Below are positions 35,084 to 42,912 of a stretch of 64,000 bases of DNA, piece after piece. Each line of letters begins with the position of its first letter. Positions within the stretch are counted from its first letter, which is position 1. Under the pieces are notes generated by a model that was not told the DNA's origin, made no database searches, and saw only the letters and a list, made by a program, of their open reading frames with translations. Where the stretch lies: NCBI GenBank assembly GCA_001769275.1, contig MEOQ01000022.1, forward strand, positions 1-64,000, given 5' to 3'. A program made the translations under genes and the position numbers. The DNA comes from Bacteroidetes bacterium GWF2_43_63 (GTDB lineage: Bacteria > Bacteroidota > Bacteroidia > Bacteroidales > DTU049).

Positions 35084-35239
35084 TCTACAATAAACAAAGT
35101 GCAAATATATTAAACATAATATTTAAAAAGCATTCTTTTTGAATCCCACGATGGTTTTTTTATTCAGTTTGGAAATACTTCTATTTGGTACCCGAAATTC
35201 GGGAAATTCCTCTATTTTTGTACAAAACAATTTATCATC

Positions 35240-36439
35240 ATGGGAAAAGTACTTATTATCGGCGCAGGTGGCGTCGGAACCGTAGTGGCAAACAAATGCG
35301 CACAGTTGCCTGAAGTATTCAGCGAAATCATGCTGGCCAGCCGTACGAAATCGAAATGCGATGCCATCGCTGCTAAAATTGGCGGAAACCGCATCCAGAC
35401 TGCAGCTGTTGATGCTGATAATGTGGAAGAACTTACAAAATTGCTCAAAGAATATAAGCCGCAACTCGTGATTAATGTTGCACTCCCATATCAGGATTTG
35501 CACATCATGGACGCTTGTCTGAATGCCGGTGTGAACTATCTCGACACTGCCAATTACGAACCCATCGACGAAGCGAAATTCGAATACAGCTGGCAGTGGG
35601 CTTATCAGGATCGCTTTAAAGCAGCCGGCTTAACTGCCATTCTCGGTTGCGGATTCGATCCGGGTGTAACAAGCATTTACACTGCATATGCGAAGAAACA
35701 TTACTTCGATGAAATGCATTATCTCGACATCGTCGATTGCAATGCCGGTGATCATGGAAAATATTTTGCAACGAATTTCAATCCTGAAATCAACATTCGC
35801 GAAATCACGCAGGATGGCCAGTATTGGGAGAATGGAAATTGGATCGAAACCAAACCGCTCGAAATTCACAAGCCGATCGAATACCCGAATATCGGACCGC
35901 GCGAATCGTATGTGATGCATCACGAAGAACTGGAATCGCTGGTGAAAAATTATCCCCATTTCAAACGTGCCCGTTTCTGGATGACCTTTGGTCAGCGCTA
36001 CATCACTGCGCTTGAGGTGTTGCAGGAAGTTGGTCTGACTTCAATCAAACCCATCAAATATCAGGGAATTGATATTGTTCCGTTGCAATTTCTTAAAGCA
36101 TTGCTGCCCGATCCGGGAAGTCTTGGCGTGAACTATAAAGGCGAAACCAGCATCGGATGTCAGATTCGAGGAATTAAAGACGGAAAAGAACGAACCTATT
36201 ACGTTTGGAACAATTGCAGCCACGAACAGGCATACAAGGAAACCGGAGCGCAGGGTGTTAGCTACACAACCGGAGTCCCGGCTATGATTGGTGCAAAAAT
36301 GTTTTTAGAAGGAAAATGGACTGGTGCAGGAGTGTTTAATGTTGAAGAATTTGATCCGGATCCGTTCATGGCTGACTTGAATAAATATGGTCTTCCATGG
36401 CAGGAAGAGATTGATAAGCCGTTGCCGGTAGAGAAATAA
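35240..36439 (+). CDS. Carboxynorspermidine/carboxyspermidine dehydrogenase (saccharopine dehydrogenase family)
   Basis: The 399-residue enzyme has the Rossmann opening 'VLIIGAGGVGTVVANKC'. Next come 'VINVALPYQDLHIMDACL' and 'NYLDTANYEP', then the active region 'GCGFDPGVTSIYTAYAKKHYFD', as in bacterial saccharopine dehydrogenase-like CANSDH. It condenses aspartate semialdehyde with a diamine (putrescine or 1,3-diaminopropane) to make the carboxy-polyamine. The next gene encodes the matching decarboxylase, which supports this over lysine metabolism. Together they give spermidine or norspermidine, the route found in many Bacteroidota in place of S-adenosylmethionine decarboxylase. A TATTTTTG -7 element lies at 35213-35220. 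Confidence 0.92.
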   Translation: MGKVLIIGAGGVGTVVANKCAQLPEVFSEIMLASRTKSKCDAIAAKIGGNRIQTAAVDADNVEELTKLLKEYKPQLVINVALPYQDLHIMDACLNAGVNYLDTANYEPIDEAKFEYSWQWAYQDRFKAAGLTAILGCGFDPGVTSIYTAYAKKHYFDEMHYLDIVDCNAGDHGKYFATNFNPEINIREITQDGQYWENGNWIETKPLEIHKPIEYPNIGPRESYVMHHEELESLVKNYPHFKRARFWMTFGQRYITALEVLQEVGLTSIKPIKYQGIDIVPLQFLKALLPDPGSLGVNYKGETSIGCQIRGIKDGKERTYYVWNNCSHEQAYKETGAQGVSYTTGVPAMIGAKMFLEGKWTGAGVFNVEEFDPDPFMADLNKYGLPWQEEIDKPLPVEK

Positions 36440-36535
36440 TTGTCACTCTGAGCGGAGTCGAAGAGCGACAATTATTGATAAAACGCTGTTGAGTCCTTCG
36501 ACTCCGCTTAGGATGACAACAGCGTTTTATTTTTC
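36437..36535. repeat. Two consecutive hairpins built from the GCGGAGTCGAAG repeat; the second is terminator-like
   Basis: Hairpin 1 pairs TAATTGTC (36437-36444, containing the stop codon) with GACAATTA (36467-36474) around GAGCGGAGTCGAAG. Hairpin 2 pairs AAAACGCTGTTG (36480-36491) perfectly with CAACAGCGTTTT (36517-36528), followed by ATTTTTC. The loop holds the inverse repeat core CTTCGACTCCGCTTAGGATG. It stands between the two polyamine genes. Confidence 0.8.
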
Positions 36536-36553
36536 AAATTAATAATTATTCAG

Positions 36554-37684
36554 ATGCATTCAAACATTCCAAGTCCTTGCTTCGTCCTCGAAGAGTCCAA
36601 ACTCCTCGCAAACCTGCAATTGATGCAGAAAGTCAGAAATGAAGCGGGTATCGATATTCTGGTTGCGCTTAAAGGAATGTCGTTCTGGCATTATTTCCCG
36701 TTGATGAAGCAATATCTCAGCGGCGCATGCGCCAGTTCGGTGAATGAAGCTAGATTAATTTTCGAGGAGATGGGCGTTAAATCGCACACCTACGCTCCGG
36801 CATACGAGGAAAATGATTTTGAACAATTGCTGCAACTGAGCCAGACCATTACTTTCAATTCACTCAACCAGTGGAAAAAATACAAAAGCAAAATGCTGCA
36901 ACATCCCGAAATTCATGCGGGACTGCGCATCAACCCTGGTTATTCGGAAATTGAAACCGATATTTACAATCCGGCGGTACCGGGCTCACGCCTTGGAATT
37001 CCGCTTGAGCAGCTGCCTGCAGAGTTGCCCGAAGGAATTTCAGGATTGCATTTTCATGTAATGTGTGAACAGGATTCCTATGTACTGGAGCGGGTTCTGA
37101 AAGTTGTTGAAGAAAAATTCGGACATCTTCTGAAACAGGCGCAGTGGCTTAATATGGGCGGTGGACATCACATCACACGCGCCGATTATCAGCCGGAGCA
37201 CCTGATAGCGTTGCTGAAAGATTTTAAATCGCGCTATCCGAATCTGCAAATCATTCTCGAGCCCGGCGAAGCCGTTGGCTGGCGCACCGGATTTTTGCTT
37301 GCAACCGTGCTCGACGTAGTTGAGAGCGGCGGAATAAAAACAGCCATACTAGATGTTTCTTTCAGCGCCCACATGCCCGATACGCTCGAAATGCCCTACA
37401 AACCTATCATTTCAGGGGCAGGGGAGTCAGATGAATTTCCTTTTAAATATCGAATGGGGGGCTCCACCTGCCTTGCCGGTGATTTCTATGGTGACTACAG
37501 TTTCCCCTATGAGCTGAAACCCGGCGACAGGATTGAGTTTGAAGATATGATTCATTATACAATGGTCAAGACAACTTTATTCAACGGCGTTCGCCATCCG
37601 CATATCGGAAAGATTGATCGTGAAGAAAAATTCACTTTGCTGCGGTCGGTTGGGTATGAGGAGTATAAGAATCGACTTTCGTAA
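36554..37684 (+). CDS. nspC: Carboxynorspermidine/carboxyspermidine decarboxylase
   Basis: The 376-residue PLP enzyme belongs to the alanine racemase-fold decarboxylases. The opening 'IPSPCFVLEESKLLANL' and the PLP lysine in 'VALKGMSFW' (about residue 40) are typical of NspC. Also typical are 'GLRINPGYSE', 'LHFHVMCEQ', 'NMGGGHHITR', 'EPGEAVGW' and the C-terminal 'GSTCLAGDFYGDY' with its catalytic Cys. It decarboxylates carboxyspermidine or carboxynorspermidine, completing triamine synthesis begun by the preceding dehydrogenase. A 113-bp spacer with two strong hairpins separates the pair, so NspC may be made at a different level or from its own promoter. Confidence 0.95.
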   Translation: MHSNIPSPCFVLEESKLLANLQLMQKVRNEAGIDILVALKGMSFWHYFPLMKQYLSGACASSVNEARLIFEEMGVKSHTYAPAYEENDFEQLLQLSQTITFNSLNQWKKYKSKMLQHPEIHAGLRINPGYSEIETDIYNPAVPGSRLGIPLEQLPAELPEGISGLHFHVMCEQDSYVLERVLKVVEEKFGHLLKQAQWLNMGGGHHITRADYQPEHLIALLKDFKSRYPNLQIILEPGEAVGWRTGFLLATVLDVVESGGIKTAILDVSFSAHMPDTLEMPYKPIISGAGESDEFPFKYRMGGSTCLAGDFYGDYSFPYELKPGDRIEFEDMIHYTMVKTTLFNGVRHPHIGKIDREEKFTLLRSVGYEEYKNRLS

Positions 37685-37734
37685 TTCGCGTTACAATCGT
37701 TACACGTTACAGTCGTTACAATGTTGACGGGCTG

Positions 37735-37890
37735 CCAAGGTCAAGGTATGGTCAAGAGCCAGAGGCGTCAAAGAAAGCTACGCAGTACCATCCGATGCGC
37801 CAACGGCGCTAAATATAAATAGCCTTGGGCTGAATGCCCCAGGGACAAGAAGACGCGAAGCACCTTTGAAGTGGGAAGTCCATAAAGTAG
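37735..37890 (+). repeat. Second copy of the composite GATGCRCC repeat
   Basis: CAAGGTCAAGGTATGGTCAAG (37737-37757) leads into GAGGCGTCAAAGAAAGCTACGCAG, GATGCGCCAACGGCGCTAAAT (37794-37814), GCCCCAGGGACAAG and GCGAAGCACCTTTGAA. This matches the order found at 25174-25314 at roughly 70% identity. The rest of the 37685-37921 gap holds no gene. Confidence 0.7.
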
Positions 37891-37921
37891 AAAGTTCATA
37901 AAGGCAACGTTTAGGCATGCC

Positions 37922-39286
37922 TTATGCCGTATGCTTGCCGCGTGCCCAGGAAAACCAGGTTCCAAGCAGCAACAGAAAAAAGAAAATTCCAAACACGTAT
38001 TGCATCACATCGACCAGCAGGAGCGCGTTTGCAGGGCTCACTCTATGAGCACCAATAATCCAGCTGATGAATAATGCAGCCATTCCCATACTGATCATTT
38101 GTCCCGAAATTCGCATGGTGCTTAGCGTTGCCGAAGCCGTCCCGAATTGCGGTGGTTCGACTGAGTTCATGACCGAATGTGTGTTTGGCGTTGAGAAAAA
38201 TCCAAAACCAAGTCCGAGTATCGCCAATGCTGCATAGAAGAATTCATGCGGTGTTTCAGCAGTTGCAAACACAAGCATTCCAACGCCGATGGCTGACAGC
38301 AACATGCCCAATGATGCAAGAATGCGGGAATCATAGGTGTCGCTCATGCGCCCGCTGATGGTTGCGGAAATGGCCATCACAACCGGTTGAATCATAAGAA
38401 TGGCTCCTGTAGCAGCAGGACTAAGGCCGCGGGTATATTGAAAATACAAACTCAACAGAAATCCAACAGCAAAAGTGGCTGCATAATTTATCAGGGCTGC
38501 CAGATTGCTGAAGGCGTAACGCCTGCTCGAAGCGAAAAACTTTACATCGAAAACCGGATGAAGCAGGCGATATTCATAGATAATAAATGCGAGGATACCG
38601 ATAGCGCCGACAGCTGTCATAATCTGTGCTTCGGGATGTATGATATTTGCAAAACCATACATCAGTAAGCTCATGAAAACGATATAAATTATGGAGCCGA
38701 TCCAGTCGAAGGGCGTATTGCGACCTGTTTTCCAGTCTTCGCCCGAATAAAACAACAGCAATCCAACGACAAGTGCAGAGTTGATAATGCTGACATAAAA
38801 CAAGGATTGCCAGTTCAGAAATTCAATAAGAAATCCGCCCAGGACCGGGGCTGCAGAAAGACCGATGTAAACAGCGGTAACATTATACCCCAGAAATTTC
38901 CCACGACTTTCCTTCGGAAAAGCGGATGTAATAATGGCTGTACCGGTTACGAAAAGCATGGATGAACCAATGCCTTGTATAAACCGCATCGAGAGGAAAA
39001 AGTAAGTTTCATGAGCAAAGATGCAGGCTGCAGATGTCAGCAACACAATATAATTGCCAGCTAAAAACACTTTGCGTCGTCCGATGCGGTCTGCCATTTT
39101 TCCGAGCGGGATGCAGAAAGCGGCTGAAGCCAGCAAAAAAGACATATTGACCCAACTAAGTTCAGCAGCGTTCATACCGAGATCGCGGCTGAGCTGTGGC
39201 AGAGCGACATTCATAGCTGCAGAAAGAAAGGGACTCAGCACACTGCTGGTAATGATGGCAACGAGAAGCAGGCGTTGATTGGACAT
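37922..39286 (-). CDS. MFS transporter, drug:H+ antiporter type (DHA2-like)
   Basis: I place the start at the ATG at 39286 ('MSNQRLLLVAIITSS', 454 residues). An upstream TTG start at 39292 is possible but lies in a TACTTTTG -7 element, so the transcript may have almost no leader. There are about 14 hydrophobic segments. Motif A is in 'GKMADRIGRRKVFLAG', and motif C-like 'GLSAAPVLGGFLIEFLNWQSLFYV' is characteristic of drug antiporters. Several small membrane segments follow to the end 'FSWARGKHTA'. It probably exports an organic compound by proton exchange; the substrate is unknown. It is transcribed alone, downstream of HU's terminator. Confidence 0.88.
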   Translation of the reverse strand: MSNQRLLLVAIITSSVLSPFLSAAMNVALPQLSRDLGMNAAELSWVNMSFLLASAAFCIPLGKMADRIGRRKVFLAGNYIVLLTSAACIFAHETYFFLSMRFIQGIGSSMLFVTGTAIITSAFPKESRGKFLGYNVTAVYIGLSAAPVLGGFLIEFLNWQSLFYVSIINSALVVGLLLFYSGEDWKTGRNTPFDWIGSIIYIVFMSLLMYGFANIIHPEAQIMTAVGAIGILAFIIYEYRLLHPVFDVKFFASSRRYAFSNLAALINYAATFAVGFLLSLYFQYTRGLSPAATGAILMIQPVVMAISATISGRMSDTYDSRILASLGMLLSAIGVGMLVFATAETPHEFFYAALAILGLGFGFFSTPNTHSVMNSVEPPQFGTASATLSTMRISGQMISMGMAALFISWIIGAHRVSPANALLLVDVMQYVFGIFFFLLLLGTWFSWARGKHTA

Positions 39287-39300
39287 GTGCAAAAGTAATA

Positions 39301-39337
39301 AAAAAAGGTCGCCTGTTTTGCAGACGACCTTTTTCTG
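39301..39337 (-). terminator. Terminator of the first HU gene
   Basis: On the minus strand, AGGTCGTCTG-loop-CAGGCGACCT followed by seven T: a 10-bp stem with one non-Watson-Crick pair and a long T run, 15 bp after the HU stop codon. Confidence 0.88.
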
Positions 39338-39351
39338 ATGCTATGAGTGAC

Positions 39352-39624
39352 TTATTTCACTTTCTTGGCGAGATCTGTACCAGCTTTGAAGCGAACAACA
39401 TTCTTAGCAGCGATTTTAATGGTTTTACCGGTGCGTGGGTTTTTACCGTTGCGGGCAGCCATTTTCTTCACTTTGAATGTTCCGAAACCAACGAGTACAA
39501 CGTTGTTTTTCTTTTTCAGAGAGCCTTTAACAACTTTCAAAAAAGCTTCGATGGCTTTCTTTGAATCAACTTTCGTCAATTTTGCTTCTGCTGCAATAGC
39601 ATCAACTAATTCTGCTTTGTTCAT
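39352..39624 (-). CDS. HU-family DNA-binding protein (paralogue 1)
   Basis: The 90-residue protein is full length for HU. It opens with 'MNKAELVDAIAAEAKLTK' and has the beta-arm 'ARNGKNPRTGKTIKIAAKNVVRFKAG', including the Arg-x-Gly-Lys-Asn-Pro-Arg-Thr-Gly DNA-intercalating loop. Such dimers bend and compact DNA in the nucleoid. The second HU gene, 580 bp upstream, is a paralogue with the same promoter type. Each has its own promoter and terminator, so they are independently transcribed and not co-regulated through one message. Which of the two dominates cannot be read from the sequence. Confidence 0.96.
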   Translation of the reverse strand: MNKAELVDAIAAEAKLTKVDSKKAIEAFLKVVKGSLKKKNNVVLVGFGTFKVKKMAARNGKNPRTGKTIKIAAKNVVRFKAGTDLAKKVK

Positions 39625-39653
39625 TTTAATTGGGTTTTAAATGATTAACAGTG

Positions 39654-39683
39654 CAAATATAGCACTATTATTCACATAGGCAA
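39654..39683 (-). promoter_or_regulatory. Promoter of HU paralogue 1
   Basis: TTG (39681-39683), 19 nt, TATATTTG (39654-39661) on the minus strand, an ideal Bacteroidota promoter. The transcript would begin around GCAC and the start codon is 29 nt downstream of the -7 box. Confidence 0.7.
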
Positions 39684-40150
39684 TGTTAAATGTTTGAGAA
39701 ATGTGATGGACACACAAATGTAGAAAACTGTATATGTCTATAATACCTCTATTAGCAGCTTCGATGTTTTCCAATGTTTGTAATTCGTTACTCCGTTTAT
39801 CGTATAGGGGAGTACTATATTTATTAGATATTTTCGGGTTTTAAAAAATGGCTAAACATTGCAAATGTCGCTTCAGATGCGGATTTCCAGAGATTTGTTG
39901 AAATTTTAAAAGAGAGTATTAAATTTACTACAGACCGCTGGTGTCGCTGAAATCTGAATGATTTTCGGATATGTATATTTTGTTATTGCCTGAAAAAATA
40001 TTTTGACACAAGAAATATTTTTCGGCTTGAGTTACATTTATTCAATATGGCTTAAAACGCATTTTTATTTGATTCAGGGTATTTTCTCCCCTCAGGTTAC
40101 ACTTGCATTTGATTAAAACACCATAGTCTATTAAATCGAATGGATTATGA
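39684..40150. other. AT-rich spacer between the two HU genes, nothing recognised
   Basis: About 470 bp with very low GC, no open frame of note and no repeat shared with the other intergenic families. It could be an AT-rich protein-binding or regulatory region, but nothing specific was seen. Confidence 0.4.
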
Positions 40151-40151
40151 A

Positions 40152-40190
40152 ATAAAAAAAAGACCGATCCAGAAGGAACGGCCTTTTCAT
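40152..40190 (-). terminator. Terminator of the second HU gene
   Basis: On the minus strand, AAGGCCGTTCC-TTCT-GGATCGGTCTT followed by a T run: a nine-position stem with one mismatch and one G-T pair, 17 bp beyond the stop codon. Confidence 0.8.
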
Positions 40191-40206
40191 CAGTCTAGCG
40201 AGTTAA

Positions 40207-40479
40207 TTACTTAACGCTGGTAGCTAAAGCTGCACCTGCTTTGAATTTAACGACTTTCTTAGCAGCGATTTTGATTTTCTTTCCAGTGCGTGGGTTAACG
40301 CCTTCACGAGCGCTTCTCTTAGCAACTGAGAATGAACCGAATCCTACGAGTGAAATTCTGTCGCCTTTTTTCAGAGCTTTTCCAGTAACTGTCATGAAAG
40401 CATCGAGAGCTTTTTTTGAATCAGCTTTTGTCATTTTGCTTGCAGCTGCAATTGCGTCAATTAATTCTGCTTTGTTCAT
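40207..40479 (-). CDS. HU-family DNA-binding protein (paralogue 2)
   Basis: The 90-residue protein opens 'MNKAELIDAIAAASKMTK' and has the beta-arm 'AREGVNPRTGKKIKIAAKKVVKFKAG', differing from paralogue 1 at Lys/Val in the Arg-x-Gly-x-Asn-Pro loop. It is full length. HU-type proteins form homo- or heterodimers, so the two paralogues may mix. It has its own strong promoter (40520-40549) and terminator. Its presence next to a nearly identical gene implies recent tandem duplication or retention for dosage. Confidence 0.96.
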   Translation of the reverse strand: MNKAELIDAIAAASKMTKADSKKALDAFMTVTGKALKKGDRISLVGFGSFSVAKRSAREGVNPRTGKKIKIAAKKVVKFKAGAALATSVK

Positions 40480-40519
40480 TTTTCTTGGGTTTTGGTTAAT
40501 AATGTAGTTTTGAACTGTG

Positions 40520-40549
40520 CAAATATAAGTCGTAAAAACGATTTGTCAA
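40520..40549 (-). promoter_or_regulatory. Promoter of HU paralogue 2
   Basis: TTG (40547-40549), 19 nt, TATATTTG (40520-40527) on the minus strand. The two HU promoters share exact -7 sequence, exact spacing and the following GCAC. Confidence 0.7.
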
Positions 40550-40654
40550 GACTTTTTCTCCAAAAACCGCATTTTTGTTGATAAAATTGCAATTTGGTTA
40601 ATAACTCCTCGATAAATTCAAGTGTTTTTATAGACAAACAGGCGCTTTATTCTA

Positions 40655-41611
40655 TTATTTCAAAAAAGCACCATCCAAAAGACCAGCGTAACCTCTTAAA
40701 AACTCGGCAGTTGACATACTACTACGTCCGGATAGTTGGAGTTTATTCACTTGCAGCTTTCCCAGTCCGCAAACAACATGGATATATGTTTTGCCATCAG
40801 TAATTATTGCTCCGGTTGACTGAGAGCCACTTTCAGTCGTATCCGGACAGCTGTCCGACACCTTCAGAAGTTGCTCATTTCCATCCTTGTCAACCAGTAT
40901 CGTCCAGGCACCGGGAAAAGGCGACAGGCCTCGTATTTTATTAAATATGTCTTTTGAATTCTGACTCCAGTCGATTCGCGTATTCTCTTTGTTTAATTTC
41001 GGAGCCGGTTTATTTTCATAGGGGAGAGTGCCCTGTGAAATCGCTTTTATTGAGCCAGATTCGATGATGTCCAGTGTGTTTAAAATAACGGCTTTTCCCA
41101 TCTCTTTCAGCCGGTCATGCAGTGTTCCAAAATTGTCAGTTTCTGATATTTCTGTAGTTTCCTGCATGATTATATCGCCTGTATCAATCGATTCGTTGAT
41201 AAAAAAGGTCGATAGGCCAGTCTGAGTCTCTCCGTTGATAATTGCCCAATTAATGGGAGCTGCTCCGCGGTATTGAGGCAGCAATGAGGCATGCAGATTA
41301 ATGGTGCCTTTCGACGGAATGCGCCAGACCGACTCCGGCAGCATGCGAAATGCAATAACAACAATCACATCGGGTTTTATACCATTTAATATACTAAGGA
41401 ACGCCGATTCTTTCAGATTGACAGGTTGAAGCAGCGGTAAATCATGCATCTCTGCAAACTTTTTCACTTCCGATGAAGAAAGCTTCCGGCCACGCCCTGC
41501 GGGTTTATCCGGTGCCGTTACTATAGCCGCTATTTCGTGCCCTGCTTTAAAAATAGCTTCAAGCGGACCGACCGCGAAATCGGGTGTCCCCATGTAAACG
41601 ATTTTCATCAT
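40655..41611 (-). CDS. fmt: Methionyl-tRNA formyltransferase
   Basis: The 318-residue enzyme shows 'IVYMGTPDFAVGPLEAI' at the start. The catalytic core 'NLHASLLPQYRGAAPINWAIINGE' (about residues 105-130) holds the Asn-His-Asp formyl-transfer site with 'SIDTGDII', and the C-terminal domain begins near 205 ('NKENTRIDW'). It formylates initiator Met-tRNA using 10-formyl-THF. It is the last gene of a minus-strand operon with ribH (13 bp) and a TPR protein. The start could also be the second Met. Length is typical. Confidence 0.96.
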   Translation of the reverse strand: MMKIVYMGTPDFAVGPLEAIFKAGHEIAAIVTAPDKPAGRGRKLSSSEVKKFAEMHDLPLLQPVNLKESAFLSILNGIKPDVIVVIAFRMLPESVWRIPSKGTINLHASLLPQYRGAAPINWAIINGETQTGLSTFFINESIDTGDIIMQETTEISETDNFGTLHDRLKEMGKAVILNTLDIIESGSIKAISQGTLPYENKPAPKLNKENTRIDWSQNSKDIFNKIRGLSPFPGAWTILVDKDGNEQLLKVSDSCPDTTESGSQSTGAIITDGKTYIHVVCGLGKLQVNKLQLSGRSSMSTAEFLRGYAGLLDGAFLK

Positions 41612-41624
41612 AAAAGGAAATGTT

Positions 41625-42113
41625 TTATCGAAGGAGTTTTTTTTGCGAAACCATCAATATGGCTGTTGCAGCAGCTTCTATACCTTTATTCCCATGCTTG
41701 CCTCCTGCCCGGGCCAGTGCCTGCTCCATGTTGTTTGTTGTCAGAACACCGAATATGACCGGCATGGCGTGATTGATTCCAATCTGTGCTATTCCGGTAG
41801 CTACTGCCTGACTGATAAAGTCAAAGTGCCTTGTCTCACCCTGAATCACACATCCAAGGCAAATGATAGCGTCGAAGCTGTTTTTACGGGCCATCCATTC
41901 GGCAGCCACACACAATTCGAAACTGCCCGGTACATGTATTGTCTGAATGTTTGCTTCTTCTGCTCCGCATTGCAGCAGCAATCCATTGGCGCCGCCGAGC
42001 AGAGCATCGGTTACATCATTGTTCCAGTCTGAAACGACAATAGCAAACCGCATTTTTTTTGCCGATGGCAAAGTAGTGCTGACATCGGACAGATTCTTCT
42101 TTTTAACCGCCAT
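41625..42113 (-). CDS. ribH: 6,7-dimethyl-8-ribityllumazine synthase
   Basis: The 162-residue enzyme makes lumazine, the riboflavin precursor, from an aminopyrimidinedione and dihydroxybutanone phosphate. Visible motifs are 'IVVSDWNNDVTDALL' (pyrimidine binding), 'VPGSFELCVAAEWMA', 'CLGCVIQGETRHFDFIS' (catalytic His) and 'ARAGGKHGNKGIEAAATAI'. Members assemble as pentamers or icosahedral capsids. It starts 1 bp beyond the stop codon of the TPR gene and is followed after 13 bp by fmt, so all three are in one operon. Other riboflavin genes are not in the window. Confidence 0.96.
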   Translation of the reverse strand: MAVKKKNLSDVSTTLPSAKKMRFAIVVSDWNNDVTDALLGGANGLLLQCGAEEANIQTIHVPGSFELCVAAEWMARKNSFDAIICLGCVIQGETRHFDFISQAVATGIAQIGINHAMPVIFGVLTTNNMEQALARAGGKHGNKGIEAAATAILMVSQKKLLR

Positions 42114-42114
42114 G

Positions 42115-42813
42115 TTATTGAGCAGAATTCTTCATTGCCGTAGCGCGGGCAATGTATTTATTTATCTCGCTGCCTTCGAAAGATTTTTTATACTCGGTTT
42201 TAATTTTCTCGTAAAGTTCAATGGCTTTGCCCCAATCGCCCATTCCTTCATAAACCCAGGCTGCACGCATCAGGTACATGGGCGAAGTGAATGAATTTTC
42301 TGATTGTTCAGAAGCTTCCAGATAGTATTCGAGTGCTTCTTCCTGATTGCCAAGTTCCATATAGGCATCGCCAATACAGCCGGTTGCCATTGGCCCGATG
42401 ATATCATCGTCACCATCGAATTTCTCAAGTTCTTCAATGGCATCTTCAAACAATCCCTGTTTGAGATAAATCATACCAACATAATAGTGTGCAAGATTTC
42501 CGGATGGAGTACCACCGAAATTATCTATAATCTCAAGAAATCCAGGATGATTTTCATCGCCGTTCAGGGCGAGAGTGAGTGAGTCCATTTCATAATACAT
42601 CTGAGCCATGTACATTTCATTTTCAGCTTTGGTCACTTTCGGGCCGTGGATGAAATTGTTGTATCCCCAGATTCCAAGAACAACAAGTGCAATACCTGCA
42701 ATCACATAAGTGATGATATTCTTGTTCTTTTCGATGAATTGCTCTGCCTTTGAAAGGGATGATCCGATGTTTTCGAGTCTCTCGTCACCTGAAGGTGTTG
42801 TTTGCTTGGCCAT
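42115..42813 (-). CDS. Membrane-anchored TPR protein
   Basis: The 232-residue protein has a cytoplasmic N-terminal tail, one transmembrane helix (about 33-51, 'NIITYVIAGIALVVLGIWGY'), then a TPR body. The repeats include 'NLAHYYVGMIYLKQGLFEDAIEELEKF', 'CIGDAYMELGNQEEALEYYLEA' and 'RAAWVYEGMGDWGKAIELYEKI'. The layout resembles YfgM, an ancillary chaperone-like partner of the SecYEG/BamB region in E. coli, but identity is only inferred from topology. It is the first gene of the operon with ribH and fmt, an arrangement that joins unrelated functions. A TAATTTTG -7 element is at 42839-42846. Confidence 0.87.
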   Translation of the reverse strand: MAKQTTPSGDERLENIGSSLSKAEQFIEKNKNIITYVIAGIALVVLGIWGYNNFIHGPKVTKAENEMYMAQMYYEMDSLTLALNGDENHPGFLEIIDNFGGTPSGNLAHYYVGMIYLKQGLFEDAIEELEKFDGDDDIIGPMATGCIGDAYMELGNQEEALEYYLEASEQSENSFTSPMYLMRAAWVYEGMGDWGKAIELYEKIKTEYKKSFEGSEINKYIARATAMKNSAQ

Positions 42814-42912
42814 AATCTTTATTTCAATGTTCGGGGTGCAAAATTAATCGTTTTTTTCAAACAACAGTCATTTTGAAACAGTTGCTGAATTATTGCGCTG
42901 CCAGATTTGTTC

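Noticed and set aside
39684-40150. Non-coding RNA or origin in the AT-rich spacer between HU genes
   Set aside because: No conserved structure, DnaA-box cluster or iteron could be recognised; low GC alone is not evidence.
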